A DNA stretch of 64,000 nucleotides from Deltaproteobacteria bacterium. GTDB lineage: Bacteria; Desulfobacterota; Desulfomonilia; UBA1062. Under the pieces are notes generated by a model that was not told the DNA's origin, made no database searches, and saw nothing but the letters and a program-made list of their open reading frames with translations. A program made the translations under genes and the position numbers. Of this stretch, positions 8,046 through 17,643 are shown one piece after another. The stretch spans positions 124,001-188,000 of the forward strand of contig JAGOOG010000002.1 in the NCBI GenBank assembly GCA_017992605.1, in the 5' to 3' direction. The stretch's first letter is position 1. Every line of letters begins with the position of its first letter.

Positions 8046-9107
8046 TCATGTTCCCTTCTTCTCGCTGCACATCGTCTCGAAGGTATCGAAGACCGTTTCC
8101 GGCGGGGTATAGATCTTTTCTTCCGGCTTCTTCACCAGGGTCAGGGCACCGGTGGGGCATTTCGTCACGCACAGGCCGCACCCGATGCAGCGCTCTGCCC
8201 TGAACATGATCCTGCCATCCTTGAACCTGAGCGCGCCCACGGGACAGCGTCCGGCACAGACGCCGCAATCGGTGCACAGGGACTCATGCAGCGCGCAGAC
8301 ATAGTTGCTCTTTACCTCACGGGCAGGGGCGGGGAAGAGCTTGAGCGAGATGAGCATGCCGCAGCAGCACGAGCAGCAGGCACACATGGCCTCCACCTCC
8401 CGGGAGTTCAGGATGTGGATGACCAGCCCCTCCTCCTCGTTGCGTTTCAGCATGGCCAGGGCCTCGTCCATGCTTATGTAGCGTGCCAGACCATTCTCCA
8501 CATAGTAGTCGGCAAAGGAGTCGAACTGGAGGCAGGTCTCCAGGGGGTGCGTGCAGGTCTTGCCGTACATGCGCACCGCCTTGCGGCAGAAGCACTCGGC
8601 CACGGCGATCCTCTTCTTGGTCCTGATGATGGCCTCTGCATCGTCGTACGGGGCGATGGGCCCGTCCGGAACGATACCGGTGCTGATGGGGATGGACCTG
8701 AGGTGAGGGGTTTTCGAGCCATGGAAGGTGGCGCCAAGCCCCGACAGGTAGTATTCGGAGATGTCCTTCAGGAGCTCGGAGTTCAGGTTGTTCAGCTGGA
8801 ACTCGTAGATGCCCACGATGAAGGGTATGGGGAAATAGCGGGGCCCATCGCCTTCTTTCAGCCTGAAGACGAGCCCCCTGCGCGCCATGTCTTCCAGGCG
8901 GACCGCCATGGATCCGGGTTCGGCCTGAACACGGGCCGCCACTTCCGGGACGGTCCGCGGCTTCAGTTCCATGGCGAGGAACAGGGCGGCGTCCTCCTCG
9001 GTGAAGAGCTGCCTGAGGATCCTGATCTCCACCCCGCCTTCGGTGGCAGGATACCCGGTGGCCATCTCGTCGAGACGTGCACGCAGCTGTTCGTAGATAT
9101 CCGCCAT
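8046..9107 (-). CDS. Winged-helix/cysteine-rich/2x[4Fe-4S] ferredoxin fusion
   Basis: A 353-aa protein that I cannot name. Residues 25-85 look like a winged-helix fold (ILRQLFTEEDAALFLAMEL, then TVPEVAARV, then MAVRLEDMARRGLVFR). A cysteine-rich middle follows: C172, C174, C185, C192 and the cluster MCACCSCCCG at 241-250. The C-terminus is a classical two-cluster ferredoxin, C278/C281/C284/C288 and C307/C310/C313/C317. The ATG at 9107 follows AGGGGGGCGG. It stands alone between csp and the divergent amidase. It might be an electron carrier with a substrate-binding head or a redox-sensing regulator; the sequence does not decide. Confidence 0.82.
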   Translation of the reverse strand: MADIYEQLRARLDEMATGYPATEGGVEIRILRQLFTEEDAALFLAMELKPRTVPEVAARVQAEPGSMAVRLEDMARRGLVFRLKEGDGPRYFPIPFIVGIYEFQLNNLNSELLKDISEYYLSGLGATFHGSKTPHLRSIPISTGIVPDGPIAPYDDAEAIIRTKKRIAVAECFCRKAVRMYGKTCTHPLETCLQFDSFADYYVENGLARYISMDEALAMLKRNEEEGLVIHILNSREVEAMCACCSCCCGMLISLKLFPAPAREVKSNYVCALHESLCTDCGVCAGRCPVGALRFKDGRIMFRAERCIGCGLCVTKCPTGALTLVKKPEEKIYTPPETVFDTFETMCSEKKGT

Positions 9108-9220
9108 GGACCGCCCCCCTGCACTATGGTGAGCAGCATTGTACCCGATACCCGTGGACTTTACCATGAGAGGTTCGACGTGGAGATGAGCACGGGCATC
9201 ACTGCCGTGCGATCATCATC

Positions 9221-9248
9221 TTGCCATTGTCCATTCAAATAATATTAT
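9221..9248 (+). promoter_or_regulatory. Possible promoter of the amidase-acyl-CoA ligase pair
   Basis: -35 TTGCCA (9221-9226), a 16-nt spacer and -10 TATTAT (9243-9248), inside the only AT-rich patch of the 181-base gap before the amidase. The leader would be about 34 nt with the ribosome binding site GAAGGGAGAG. Confidence 0.45.
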
Positions 9249-9288
9249 AGGAAGTATTCCGTTTGCATGTGCATGAAGGGAGAGCCGC

Positions 9289-10779
<1,491 letters not shown>

Positions 10780-10837
10780 TTTTCACTCGGAGAGGATCGG
10801 AGAGGAATGGAATGCAACGAACAGGAGGAGGTTTTTC

Positions 10838-12514
10838 ATGATGGATCAGAAACCCTGGCACGCTCACTACGACTACAATGTCCCCACCACCATCCGGTAC
10901 CCGCGGATCCCGGCCCAGACCATGTTCCAGCTTCCGGCAGGCTCGTATCCGGACAAGGCCTGCGTGAACTTCTACGGCAGCGAAATGACCTTCTGGCAGG
11001 TCAGGGAACAGATGCTCCGCATGACCAACGCCCTGGGAACGCTCGGGGTACGGAAGGGCGATCGGGTGGGCATCCACCTGCCCAACTGCCCCCAGTTCGT
11101 TATCGCATACCTGGCCACACTGTCGCTGGGTGCCATCGTCACCAACCTGAACCCCCTGTACACGGCCAGCGAGCTCAGACACATCATGGAGATCACGGGC
11201 ATGGAGACGCTCATCACCTTCGACATGGTGCTGCCCAACATCCGCCCCCTGGCAAAGGAGGCGGGGCTCAAGCGGATCGTCGTGACCAGGGTGACCGACT
11301 ACATCAAGGGCTTCGGCATGAGCACGGCAAAGGACCTCGACCTGAACGGGGACGAGGGCTGGCACCACTTCTCCGAACTCATCGACGGCACCACGGAGAC
11401 CCGTCTGCCACGCATACCGTTCAGCCCGTCGGACCCTGCCATGATCCAGTTCACGGGGGGCACCACGGGGGTCCCCAAGGGGGCGCTGCTCACCCACGCC
11501 AACATCGTGGCGGCCACCTTCCAGGCATCCCTGTGGGGATCGCCCACCATCAGCATCATCCCGCCGGAAAGACGCAACATCCTGAGCGTGCTGCCCTACT
11601 TCCACGTCTACGGCAACATCGTGGCCATGAACTGGTCCTTCTTCAACTGCGCCACCCAGATCCTCGTGCCACGTTTCGAGATCGACGAACTGCTGGGCAT
11701 CATCGGGAACTTCGAGAAGATAGTCTTCTTCCCGGCGGTCCCCACCCTGATCACCGCGGTGATCAACCACCCCAAGGCGGCCGACCTGAACCTGGCCAAG
11801 CGCCTGGGCCTGCTCAACTCCGGGGCCGCACCCATGGCCTCGGAACTCATAGAGAAGGTGCAGGACATGGGCATCTTCTTCAGCGAGGGGTACGGCCTGA
11901 GTGAATCCACCTCGCTCGGCATATCCAATCCCATCCTCGGCATGAAGAAGGTCGGATCCATCGGCATCCCCTTCCCGGACAACGACGTACGGCTCGTGGA
12001 CGTGGAGGAGGGCAGGGAGGATGTGAAGCCCGGTGAACCGGGCGAGATCATCATGAAGGGCCCCCTCATCATGCAGGGCTACTGGGACAATCCCGGGGAG
12101 ACCAAGGGGCAGCTCGTGGACGGGTGGCTCCACACGGGCGATATCGCCATCGCGGACGAGGACGGGTACATCTTCATCGTGGACCGCAAGAAGGACATGA
12201 TCATCGCCGGCGGGTTCAACATCTACCCCAGGGAGATCGACGAGGTGCTCTACCAGCACCCCAAGGTGGCCGAGGCCGTGTCCGTGGGCGTGCCGGACGA
12301 ATACCGGGGCGAGACGGTGAAGGCCTTCATCGTCCTGAGACAGGGCGAGACCGCCACGGAGCGGGAGATCATCGACTTCTGCAAGACAAGGCTCACCGGC
12401 TACAAGATCCCCATGCTCGTTGAATTCCGCGACTCGCTCCCCAAGAGCGCCGTGGGCAAGATCCTGCGCAAGATCCTGCGCGAGGAGGAGGCGGAGAAGC
12501 GAAAGAAGTCCTGA
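10838..12514 (+). CDS. fadD: Medium/long-chain acyl-CoA ligase (AMP-forming)
   Basis: Activates a carboxylic acid with ATP and CoA via an acyl-adenylate; 558 aa. The AMP-binding P-loop FTGGTTGVPKGALLTH, the YGLSEST motif, the HTGDIAIADEDGYIFIVDR hinge region and the C-terminal catalytic Lys in KSAVGKILRK are all present. The ATG at 10838 sits 7 nt after AGGAGGAG; upstream in-frame codons overlap the amidase and have no family similarity. It supplies CoA esters to the many beta-oxidation enzymes in the window. The exact acid is not readable. Its 3' end faces fhs with only 24 nt between the stop codons. Confidence 0.93.
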   Translation: MMDQKPWHAHYDYNVPTTIRYPRIPAQTMFQLPAGSYPDKACVNFYGSEMTFWQVREQMLRMTNALGTLGVRKGDRVGIHLPNCPQFVIAYLATLSLGAIVTNLNPLYTASELRHIMEITGMETLITFDMVLPNIRPLAKEAGLKRIVVTRVTDYIKGFGMSTAKDLDLNGDEGWHHFSELIDGTTETRLPRIPFSPSDPAMIQFTGGTTGVPKGALLTHANIVAATFQASLWGSPTISIIPPERRNILSVLPYFHVYGNIVAMNWSFFNCATQILVPRFEIDELLGIIGNFEKIVFFPAVPTLITAVINHPKAADLNLAKRLGLLNSGAAPMASELIEKVQDMGIFFSEGYGLSESTSLGISNPILGMKKVGSIGIPFPDNDVRLVDVEEGREDVKPGEPGEIIMKGPLIMQGYWDNPGETKGQLVDGWLHTGDIAIADEDGYIFIVDRKKDMIIAGGFNIYPREIDEVLYQHPKVAEAVSVGVPDEYRGETVKAFIVLRQGETATEREIIDFCKTRLTGYKIPMLVEFRDSLPKSAVGKILRKILREEEAEKRKKS

Positions 12515-12538
12515 TGCCCTTGGAGCTACGGGGGCCCG

Positions 12539-14158
12539 TCAGAAGAGCCCGCTGATGGTGCCGTCGTCGTCCACGTCTATGGCCAGGGCTGCCGGGGTCT
12601 TGGGCAGACCCGGCATGGCGAGGATCTTCCCGGTGAAGATGACCACGAAACCGGCCCCTGCCGAGACCCGGGCCGAAGAGACCGTTATGGTGAACGGGTC
12701 TTTGGGGAAGCCCGGGATCTTGGGGTTGTCCGTGAGGGAAGCCTGGGTCTTGGCTATGCAGACGGGCAGCCTGCCATACCCCATGTTTTCGATGTTCCTG
12801 ATCTCGGTTGCGGCCTGGGTGGAGAACTCCACGCCGGCCGCACCGTAGACCTGTGAGGCCACGGTCCTGACCTTGTCCGCAAGGGGCAGGGAAAGGTCGT
12901 AGAGCATACGGAAGTCGCCGGGCGTGTCGCACATGAGGGCCACCTTATCCGCAAGTTCCAGCCCGCCCGAACCCCCTGCCTCGCGGAAATCGGTAATCAC
13001 GGCCGGAACGCCCAGGTCTTCGCAGCGGGTCCTCAGGTCCAGGAGGTCATCCTCGCCGTCGGCTGCGAAGCGGTTGATGGAGATGACGGCCGGTACCCCG
13101 AACCGGGACAGGGTGTCCACATGCTTGCGGATGTTCTCGATGCCGTGCAGGGCATGGGCCCGCAGGGTGACCACCAGCACCACGGCGGACGGCCTGAGGT
13201 TGCCCGTTCGGCACGTGATGTGGAAGAACTTCTCCGCACCGAGATCGGCGCCGAACCCTGCCTCGGTGACGGTGTAGTCGGCGAGCTTGAGCGCCATCCT
13301 CGTTGCCGCCAGGGAATTGCAGCCATGGGCGATGTTGGCGAAGGGCCCGCCATGGACGAGGACCGGCACCCCTTCCACCGACTGGACAAGGTTCGGGTTG
13401 ATGGCGTGCTTGAGCAGGGCGGCCATGGCGCCTGCCCCCCCGATGTCCCGGGCGAAGACCGGTTTGCGCAGATAGTCGTACCCGATGATGATGTCCCCGA
13501 TCCTGGCCTTGAGCTCCTGCATGGTCCGGGAGAGGCACAGGATGGCCATGATCTCGGAGGCGGCGGTGATCTCGAACCCGTCCTCCCGCATGACGCCGTT
13601 GAGGCCCCTGTCTTCGAGCCCCAGGATGATGCTCCTCAGGGACCGGTCGTTCATGTCGATGACCCGCTTCCAGACTATGTTCCGAGGGTTGATCTCGGGC
13701 GTGTTCCGGTGGTGGAGGTGGTTGTCCACCACGGCGGCCAGCAGGTTGTGGGCCGTGGTGATGGCATGGAGGTCGCCGGTGAAGTGGAGGTTGATGTCCT
13801 CCATGGGCAGCACCTGGGAAAAGCCTCCACCCGCTGCACCCCCCTTGAGCCCCATGCAGGGGCCCAGCGAGGGCTCCCGTATGGCCATCACGGCACGCCT
13901 GCCTGTCTGGTTCAGGGCCTGGCCCAGCCCGATGGTGGTGGTGGTCTTCCCCTCTCCCATGGAGGTGGGAGACATGGCGGTCACCAGGATGAGATGCCCG
14001 TCGGCGACATCGGCAAGCCCTTCTATAAGGGACAAGGGTATCTTTGCCATATGCCTGCCATAGGGGATGATGTCATCGGCGGTCAGACCAATGGACGCAG
14101 CGACCTCGATGATGGGCCTGGTCTCACAGCTCTGGGCGATCTCGATATCTGATTTCAT
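12539..14158 (-). CDS. fhs: Formate-tetrahydrofolate ligase
   Basis: ATP-dependent synthesis of 10-formyltetrahydrofolate from formate, the entry of the methyl branch of the Wood-Ljungdahl pathway and a source of C1 units; 539 aa, close to the family length. The P-loop TSMGEGKTTT, REPSLGPCMGLKGGAAGGG and the folate-site region GGPFANIAHGCNS are intact. I chose the ATG at 14158 (MKSDIEIAQ); a TTG five codons upstream is the alternative. It ends next to fadD (convergent) and lies 29 nt after the SerB-like gene, probably in the same transcript. With the cobalamin-dependent MetH later in the window it points to active C1-folate metabolism. Confidence 0.95.
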   Translation of the reverse strand: MKSDIEIAQSCETRPIIEVAASIGLTADDIIPYGRHMAKIPLSLIEGLADVADGHLILVTAMSPTSMGEGKTTTTIGLGQALNQTGRRAVMAIREPSLGPCMGLKGGAAGGGFSQVLPMEDINLHFTGDLHAITTAHNLLAAVVDNHLHHRNTPEINPRNIVWKRVIDMNDRSLRSIILGLEDRGLNGVMREDGFEITAASEIMAILCLSRTMQELKARIGDIIIGYDYLRKPVFARDIGGAGAMAALLKHAINPNLVQSVEGVPVLVHGGPFANIAHGCNSLAATRMALKLADYTVTEAGFGADLGAEKFFHITCRTGNLRPSAVVLVVTLRAHALHGIENIRKHVDTLSRFGVPAVISINRFAADGEDDLLDLRTRCEDLGVPAVITDFREAGGSGGLELADKVALMCDTPGDFRMLYDLSLPLADKVRTVASQVYGAAGVEFSTQAATEIRNIENMGYGRLPVCIAKTQASLTDNPKIPGFPKDPFTITVSSARVSAGAGFVVIFTGKILAMPGLPKTPAALAIDVDDDGTISGLF

Positions 14159-14187
14159 GAAATGTCCCGACAATGACCCCGCTCCGT

Positions 14188-15345
14188 CTAACCCTTCGGT
14201 ATGCCGAAGCTCCGCAGCAGCCCGGTGAGCGAGTCCCTGCTCAGCGCATGCTGGTTCATGAGATCGAGCATCACCTTCATGTTGAACACCAGCCTGATGC
14301 CGGGGGTCGTGGCACAGTCGATGTCCCTATCCGAGATGACGGTGATGTCCTCCTGGTCGACGCGCTCCTGTTTCAGGATTTTCGCGATGATGCCCGGGCG
14401 GTCCAGCGGCTTCATGAGGCCCGCGGGCAGGTCGCCGATGACGGCCTGGGCGTCGTCATCCATGGGAAGCTCGAACCCGAAGGCAAAGTCCAGGCCGAGT
14501 CTCGTCTTCATGGCACCGGTAAACGCATCGAACCCGTTGGAAATGAGGCCGATCTTGTAGCCCATGATCTTGAGGGTCTGGAGGAGTTCATGGGTGCCCT
14601 TGCTGATCTCGATGGAGTCCATGACCGCGTCGATCACTGTCTGGGGCAGCCCCTCCAGCAGCGAGGCGGTGGCATGCATGAAAGCGAGTTCAGGCTCTTC
14701 CGGATCTCCGATGGAGACGCTTTGCCGTTGAATGCCTGCCTGGATCATGATTTCACGCATGGTAAGGGCGTCCATGAAGCTCCCTGCGACGTCGAACAGG
14801 ATGATCTTCTTCTTCTTGTTGAACACGTCCTCGGTCTGGAACATGGTGGAGATACGGATAGCCTGCATGGCTTCACGGATGGCCGTCTTGAGATTCTCCG
14901 TGGGCAGTGCGCTGCTGCTGACGTCACACAGCAGGTCCATGAGGAAGATGTCTTCACGGGCCACGACCTCGGAGATTTCGATGTTGATGTTGTATGCACC
15001 GAGCTTCTCCGTGATGGTGGCGATGATACCCGACTTGTCCTTGCCGACCAGCGTGACGAGCATGTTCTTCTTCTCCACGCCCCGGGGTGTCGGCGTGTAC
15101 CTCTCAATGGAGAGCTTCACCCCGGTTTCAGCGGAGATCCTGTCGACAATGGCCCTGAATTCCTTGACCGGCACCGTGGCCTCGCCGAGGTCCACCACCA
15201 GGTAGATGGTGAAGAGCCCGTGCAGCACGTCCTGCCGCATGTCCACGATGTTTCCTCTGACCGCGGCAATGGGTGAGGTGATGCCGCCGACAAGGCCCAC
15301 TGAATCCGCCCCGATTCCATAGATAATGTAGAGCATCCTGTTCAT
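14188..15345 (-). CDS. ACT-ACT-HAD protein, SerB-like with altered motif I
   Basis: A 385-aa protein built like phosphoserine phosphatases with two N-terminal ACT domains (about 1-85 and 93-170) and a HAD domain (about 178-385). Motif I reads FDVAGS at 184-189: the nucleophile D185 is there, but the second Asp of DxD, the general acid, is A187. Motif IV keeps D339 and D343 (SDRDID). The enzyme may thus be slow, have another activity, or act as an amino-acid-sensing regulator. The ATG at 15345 follows GAGGAGCGCAGG. It lies between a small membrane protein and fhs; serine and C1-folate metabolism are linked, so a role in serine/glycine balance is possible. Confidence 0.85.
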   Translation of the reverse strand: MNRMLYIIYGIGADSVGLVGGITSPIAAVRGNIVDMRQDVLHGLFTIYLVVDLGEATVPVKEFRAIVDRISAETGVKLSIERYTPTPRGVEKKNMLVTLVGKDKSGIIATITEKLGAYNINIEISEVVAREDIFLMDLLCDVSSSALPTENLKTAIREAMQAIRISTMFQTEDVFNKKKKIILFDVAGSFMDALTMREIMIQAGIQRQSVSIGDPEEPELAFMHATASLLEGLPQTVIDAVMDSIEISKGTHELLQTLKIMGYKIGLISNGFDAFTGAMKTRLGLDFAFGFELPMDDDAQAVIGDLPAGLMKPLDRPGIIAKILKQERVDQEDITVISDRDIDCATTPGIRLVFNMKVMLDLMNQHALSRDSLTGLLRSFGIPKG

Positions 15346-15389
15346 CCTGCGCTCCTCGGTGTACGCGTGAGATGTCCCGGGGAATTGCC

Positions 15390-15671
15390 TCAGCCCTTGA
15401 ACACGCCGAGCTTCACCGGAATCCACCAGGTGATCCCGTAGACAAGCGTCTTGAAGACGGTCCTGGCGGGGGAGATGCCTGCCGCGGCGCCGACGCCTCG
15501 GGCCACCAGAAGCTCCAGGGGGTGACCGACAACCCAGGTGAGCGCCACCGACTTCCACAGCTTCTTGAGGGTCTCGTTCCTGAAGGGTTTCACGAGGCCA
15601 GCCACCGTGAAGACCCATCCGCACACAGCACCTGCCATCATGAGGTACCAGAAGCCCTTGCTCTTGAGCAT
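15390..15671 (-). CDS. Small membrane protein, function unknown
   Basis: A 93-aa protein with about two to three hydrophobic segments: MMAGAVCGWVFTVAGLV near residue 11, SVALTWVVGHPLELLVA near 41 and a C-terminal TVFKTLVYGITWWIPV. No charged active-site pattern and no family I recognise. The ATG at 15671 follows GAAGGGGGCTTT. A perfect 15-bp palindrome lies 22 nt upstream, which suggests that this gene starts its own regulated transcript with the SerB-like gene (44 nt downstream) and fhs. Confidence 0.72.
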   Translation of the reverse strand: MLKSKGFWYLMMAGAVCGWVFTVAGLVKPFRNETLKKLWKSVALTWVVGHPLELLVARGVGAAAGISPARTVFKTLVYGITWWIPVKLGVFKG

Positions 15672-15692
15672 AAAGCCCCCTTCATTTCATGT

Positions 15693-15707
15693 GATAATCT
15701 GATTATC
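15693..15707. promoter_or_regulatory. Perfect 15-bp palindrome upstream of the small membrane protein
   Basis: GATAATCTGATTATC has 7-bp perfect arms around one base, in the AT-rich part of the 168-base gap. It is 22 nt before the start codon at 15671, where an operator or a -10 region would sit. No regulator can be assigned. Confidence 0.45.
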
Positions 15708-15839
15708 TACCAGAGAATGCGGTGAGGTGCGACACCAAATATGGCCCAGGGCCGTGAGTTGAACCGGAGCACACACACCCGCGACTTTTGTGCGTCGTGG
15801 TTCAGGACAGGAGGCCTTTCTTCTGCATCGTTCACGCCG

Positions 15840-16463
15840 TCAGGACGCAACGACCCCTAGAAGCCTGAGACCATCGTAGAAGAGCACACATGCCAGTACC
15901 CCCAGGACGAAGCCAAGGAAACGCATGGTATACAGGTACGCCCTTCCCCTGAGAATGGATTTCGATCTGCCGACAGCCACGGCCAGCAACACCTTCGACC
16001 CCACGAGAAACGTGTAAAAGCTGAGAAGAAACGCAAGGAGAGCCCATACGTGCAGGCCCAACGCCTTTGTCATGAGGGGAGCGCCCACGCTGAACCAGAA
16101 CAGGTACGGATGAGGGTTCAGCGCATTTGCCAGCACCCCTTTGGTCAATGGTCTGGACTCTGCTGCTTCGAGCTCCGGCTCGAGTGCCCTGGTGCGCATG
16201 CTTCTCCAGGCCATGACCGAGATGAAGGCGCCGCCCGCAAGAGAGACGAGCCCCAGTATGCCGTGGAAGCCGGTCAGCTTGGACAGAACAAAAAGCGTGA
16301 GAACGATGATCGGCGCATCCGTGATCATCGGGGCAAGGGCAACTCTGATGCCGGCCTTGACACCGTGATGCAGCGTCTCTGTAAGGACCAGCGTCAGAAG
16401 CGGTCCCGGGGAAAACCCGGCGGAGAGTCCGAGCGCTGCTCCGGCGGTTATGAAGAACATCAT
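15840..16463 (-). CDS. LysE/RhtB-family exporter
   Basis: Integral membrane exporter of amino acids or similar metabolites, 207 aa with about six hydrophobic helices. The family signature is in the first helix, GLSAGFSPGPLLTLVL, and the NPHPYLFWFSVG segment is typical. I chose the ATG at 16463 (MMFFITAG), preceded by GAGAGG, because it starts at the first helix like other members; a TTG at 16490 would overlap the upstream gene by 23 nt. It follows the Fe-S oxidoreductase by 4 nt, so it belongs to that operon and may export a product of the hydroxyacid module. Confidence 0.88.
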   Translation of the reverse strand: MMFFITAGAALGLSAGFSPGPLLTLVLTETLHHGVKAGIRVALAPMITDAPIIVLTLFVLSKLTGFHGILGLVSLAGGAFISVMAWRSMRTRALEPELEAAESRPLTKGVLANALNPHPYLFWFSVGAPLMTKALGLHVWALLAFLLSFYTFLVGSKVLLAVAVGRSKSILRGRAYLYTMRFLGFVLGVLACVLFYDGLRLLGVVAS

Positions 16464-16467
16464 CCTC

Positions 16468-17643
16468 TCAAGGGCGTGGGCCAGACGCAACGGCCTCGGC
16501 CACGATGTCCGACAGCTCCCTGACCCGAATCCGCTCCTGGGCGCCCTCGTCCTTCACCGCATCGGCGAGCATCCGGTAGCACTGGGGACAGGCCACGGCG
16601 AGGGTGTCGGCACCGGTGGCGAGGGCTTCCCGGATACGGGCTCGTGCCGCCAGATCAGGTCCTGTGCCGAGCATGTCCGTAAAGAAGTTGCCGCCTCCTC
16701 CCCCGCAGCACAGGGCATTCTGCATGGCCCGGTCCATCTCCACGAGCCTGAGCCCCCTGACGGACCTGAGGATGTTCCGCGGTGCGGCATATTCGCCGTT
16801 CCAGCGGCCCAGGTAGCAGGGGTCATGGTATGTCACGGTCGTCCCGCAGTCGATCGCCGGGGCGAGCTTTCCCGCGAAGAGCTGCAGGATCTGGGTGTAG
16901 TGGTACACCCCGAAGGCCGCGCCATGGCCGGGATACCAGTTCCTCATGGCATTGAAGGCATGCGGGGACAGGGTGATGACCTTCTTCACGCCGAGCCTGT
17001 TCATGAGCGCGATGTTCTGCCCTGCCAGCAAGGCCGCCAGACCCTTCTCTCCCAGGGCATGCACGTCGTTGCCGTCGGAGACCTCCTCGGCCCCGAGAAT
17101 GCCGAACGACACCCCCGTACGCATGAGGAGCCCCGCCACGGACCGGGCCATCCGCTGTCCCAGTTCGTCGAAGGCGCCTTCGTCGCCCACGTAGAGGAGG
17201 TATTCCTGGTCCGTATACCGGGGGATGTCGAGCTCTTCGGCCCACAGCCCGCGATCCCGGGAGGGCATCCGGTACGGGTTGCCGCTGGTGCTGACGGCCT
17301 TGAAGTAATCCCTGACCGTCGGGGGTATGATCCCCTGGTCGACCATCTCCGCCCGTGCCTCGATGAACACGTCGACGAGCTTGTCCTTGATGTGGGGCAG
17401 GGCACACGCCTCCACGCAGTTCCTGCAGGTCACGCAGGAAAAGAGGATCTGTCCGAACCGCTCGCTGGTGGGGATATCGCCCTCCTGCCAGGCGCGGATC
17501 AGCCACATCCTGCCGCCCGAGGAGAACGACTCGAAGCGGTATTTCAGGTAGGCGGGGCAGTTGAAATCCGTGTAGTTCAGGGGGAACTTGCACCAGCCGC
17601 ACCGGAAGCACCGGTGGAGGATGTCGCGGTATGCACTGTCCAT
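16468..17643 (-). CDS. CCG-domain Fe-S oxidoreductase (HdrD/GlcF-like)
   Basis: A 391-aa soluble electron carrier. Two [4Fe-4S] motifs open the protein, C12/C15/C18/C29 and C70/C73/C76/C80. Two cysteine-rich CCG segments follow; one is visible as HDPCYLGR plus ALCCGGGGG. Such proteins receive electrons from a flavoprotein partner, as GlcF or LldF do, or move them to heterodisulfide-type cofactors. The ATG at 17643 directly abuts the stop of the FAD-dependent oxidase, with GGGAGGTGG before it. It is the third gene of an Fe-S/FAD/Fe-S set; the flavoprotein is its likely partner. Confidence 0.9.
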   Translation of the reverse strand: MDSAYRDILHRCFRCGWCKFPLNYTDFNCPAYLKYRFESFSSGGRMWLIRAWQEGDIPTSERFGQILFSCVTCRNCVEACALPHIKDKLVDVFIEARAEMVDQGIIPPTVRDYFKAVSTSGNPYRMPSRDRGLWAEELDIPRYTDQEYLLYVGDEGAFDELGQRMARSVAGLLMRTGVSFGILGAEEVSDGNDVHALGEKGLAALLAGQNIALMNRLGVKKVITLSPHAFNAMRNWYPGHGAAFGVYHYTQILQLFAGKLAPAIDCGTTVTYHDPCYLGRWNGEYAAPRNILRSVRGLRLVEMDRAMQNALCCGGGGGNFFTDMLGTGPDLAARARIREALATGADTLAVACPQCYRMLADAVKDEGAQERIRVRELSDIVAEAVASGPRP

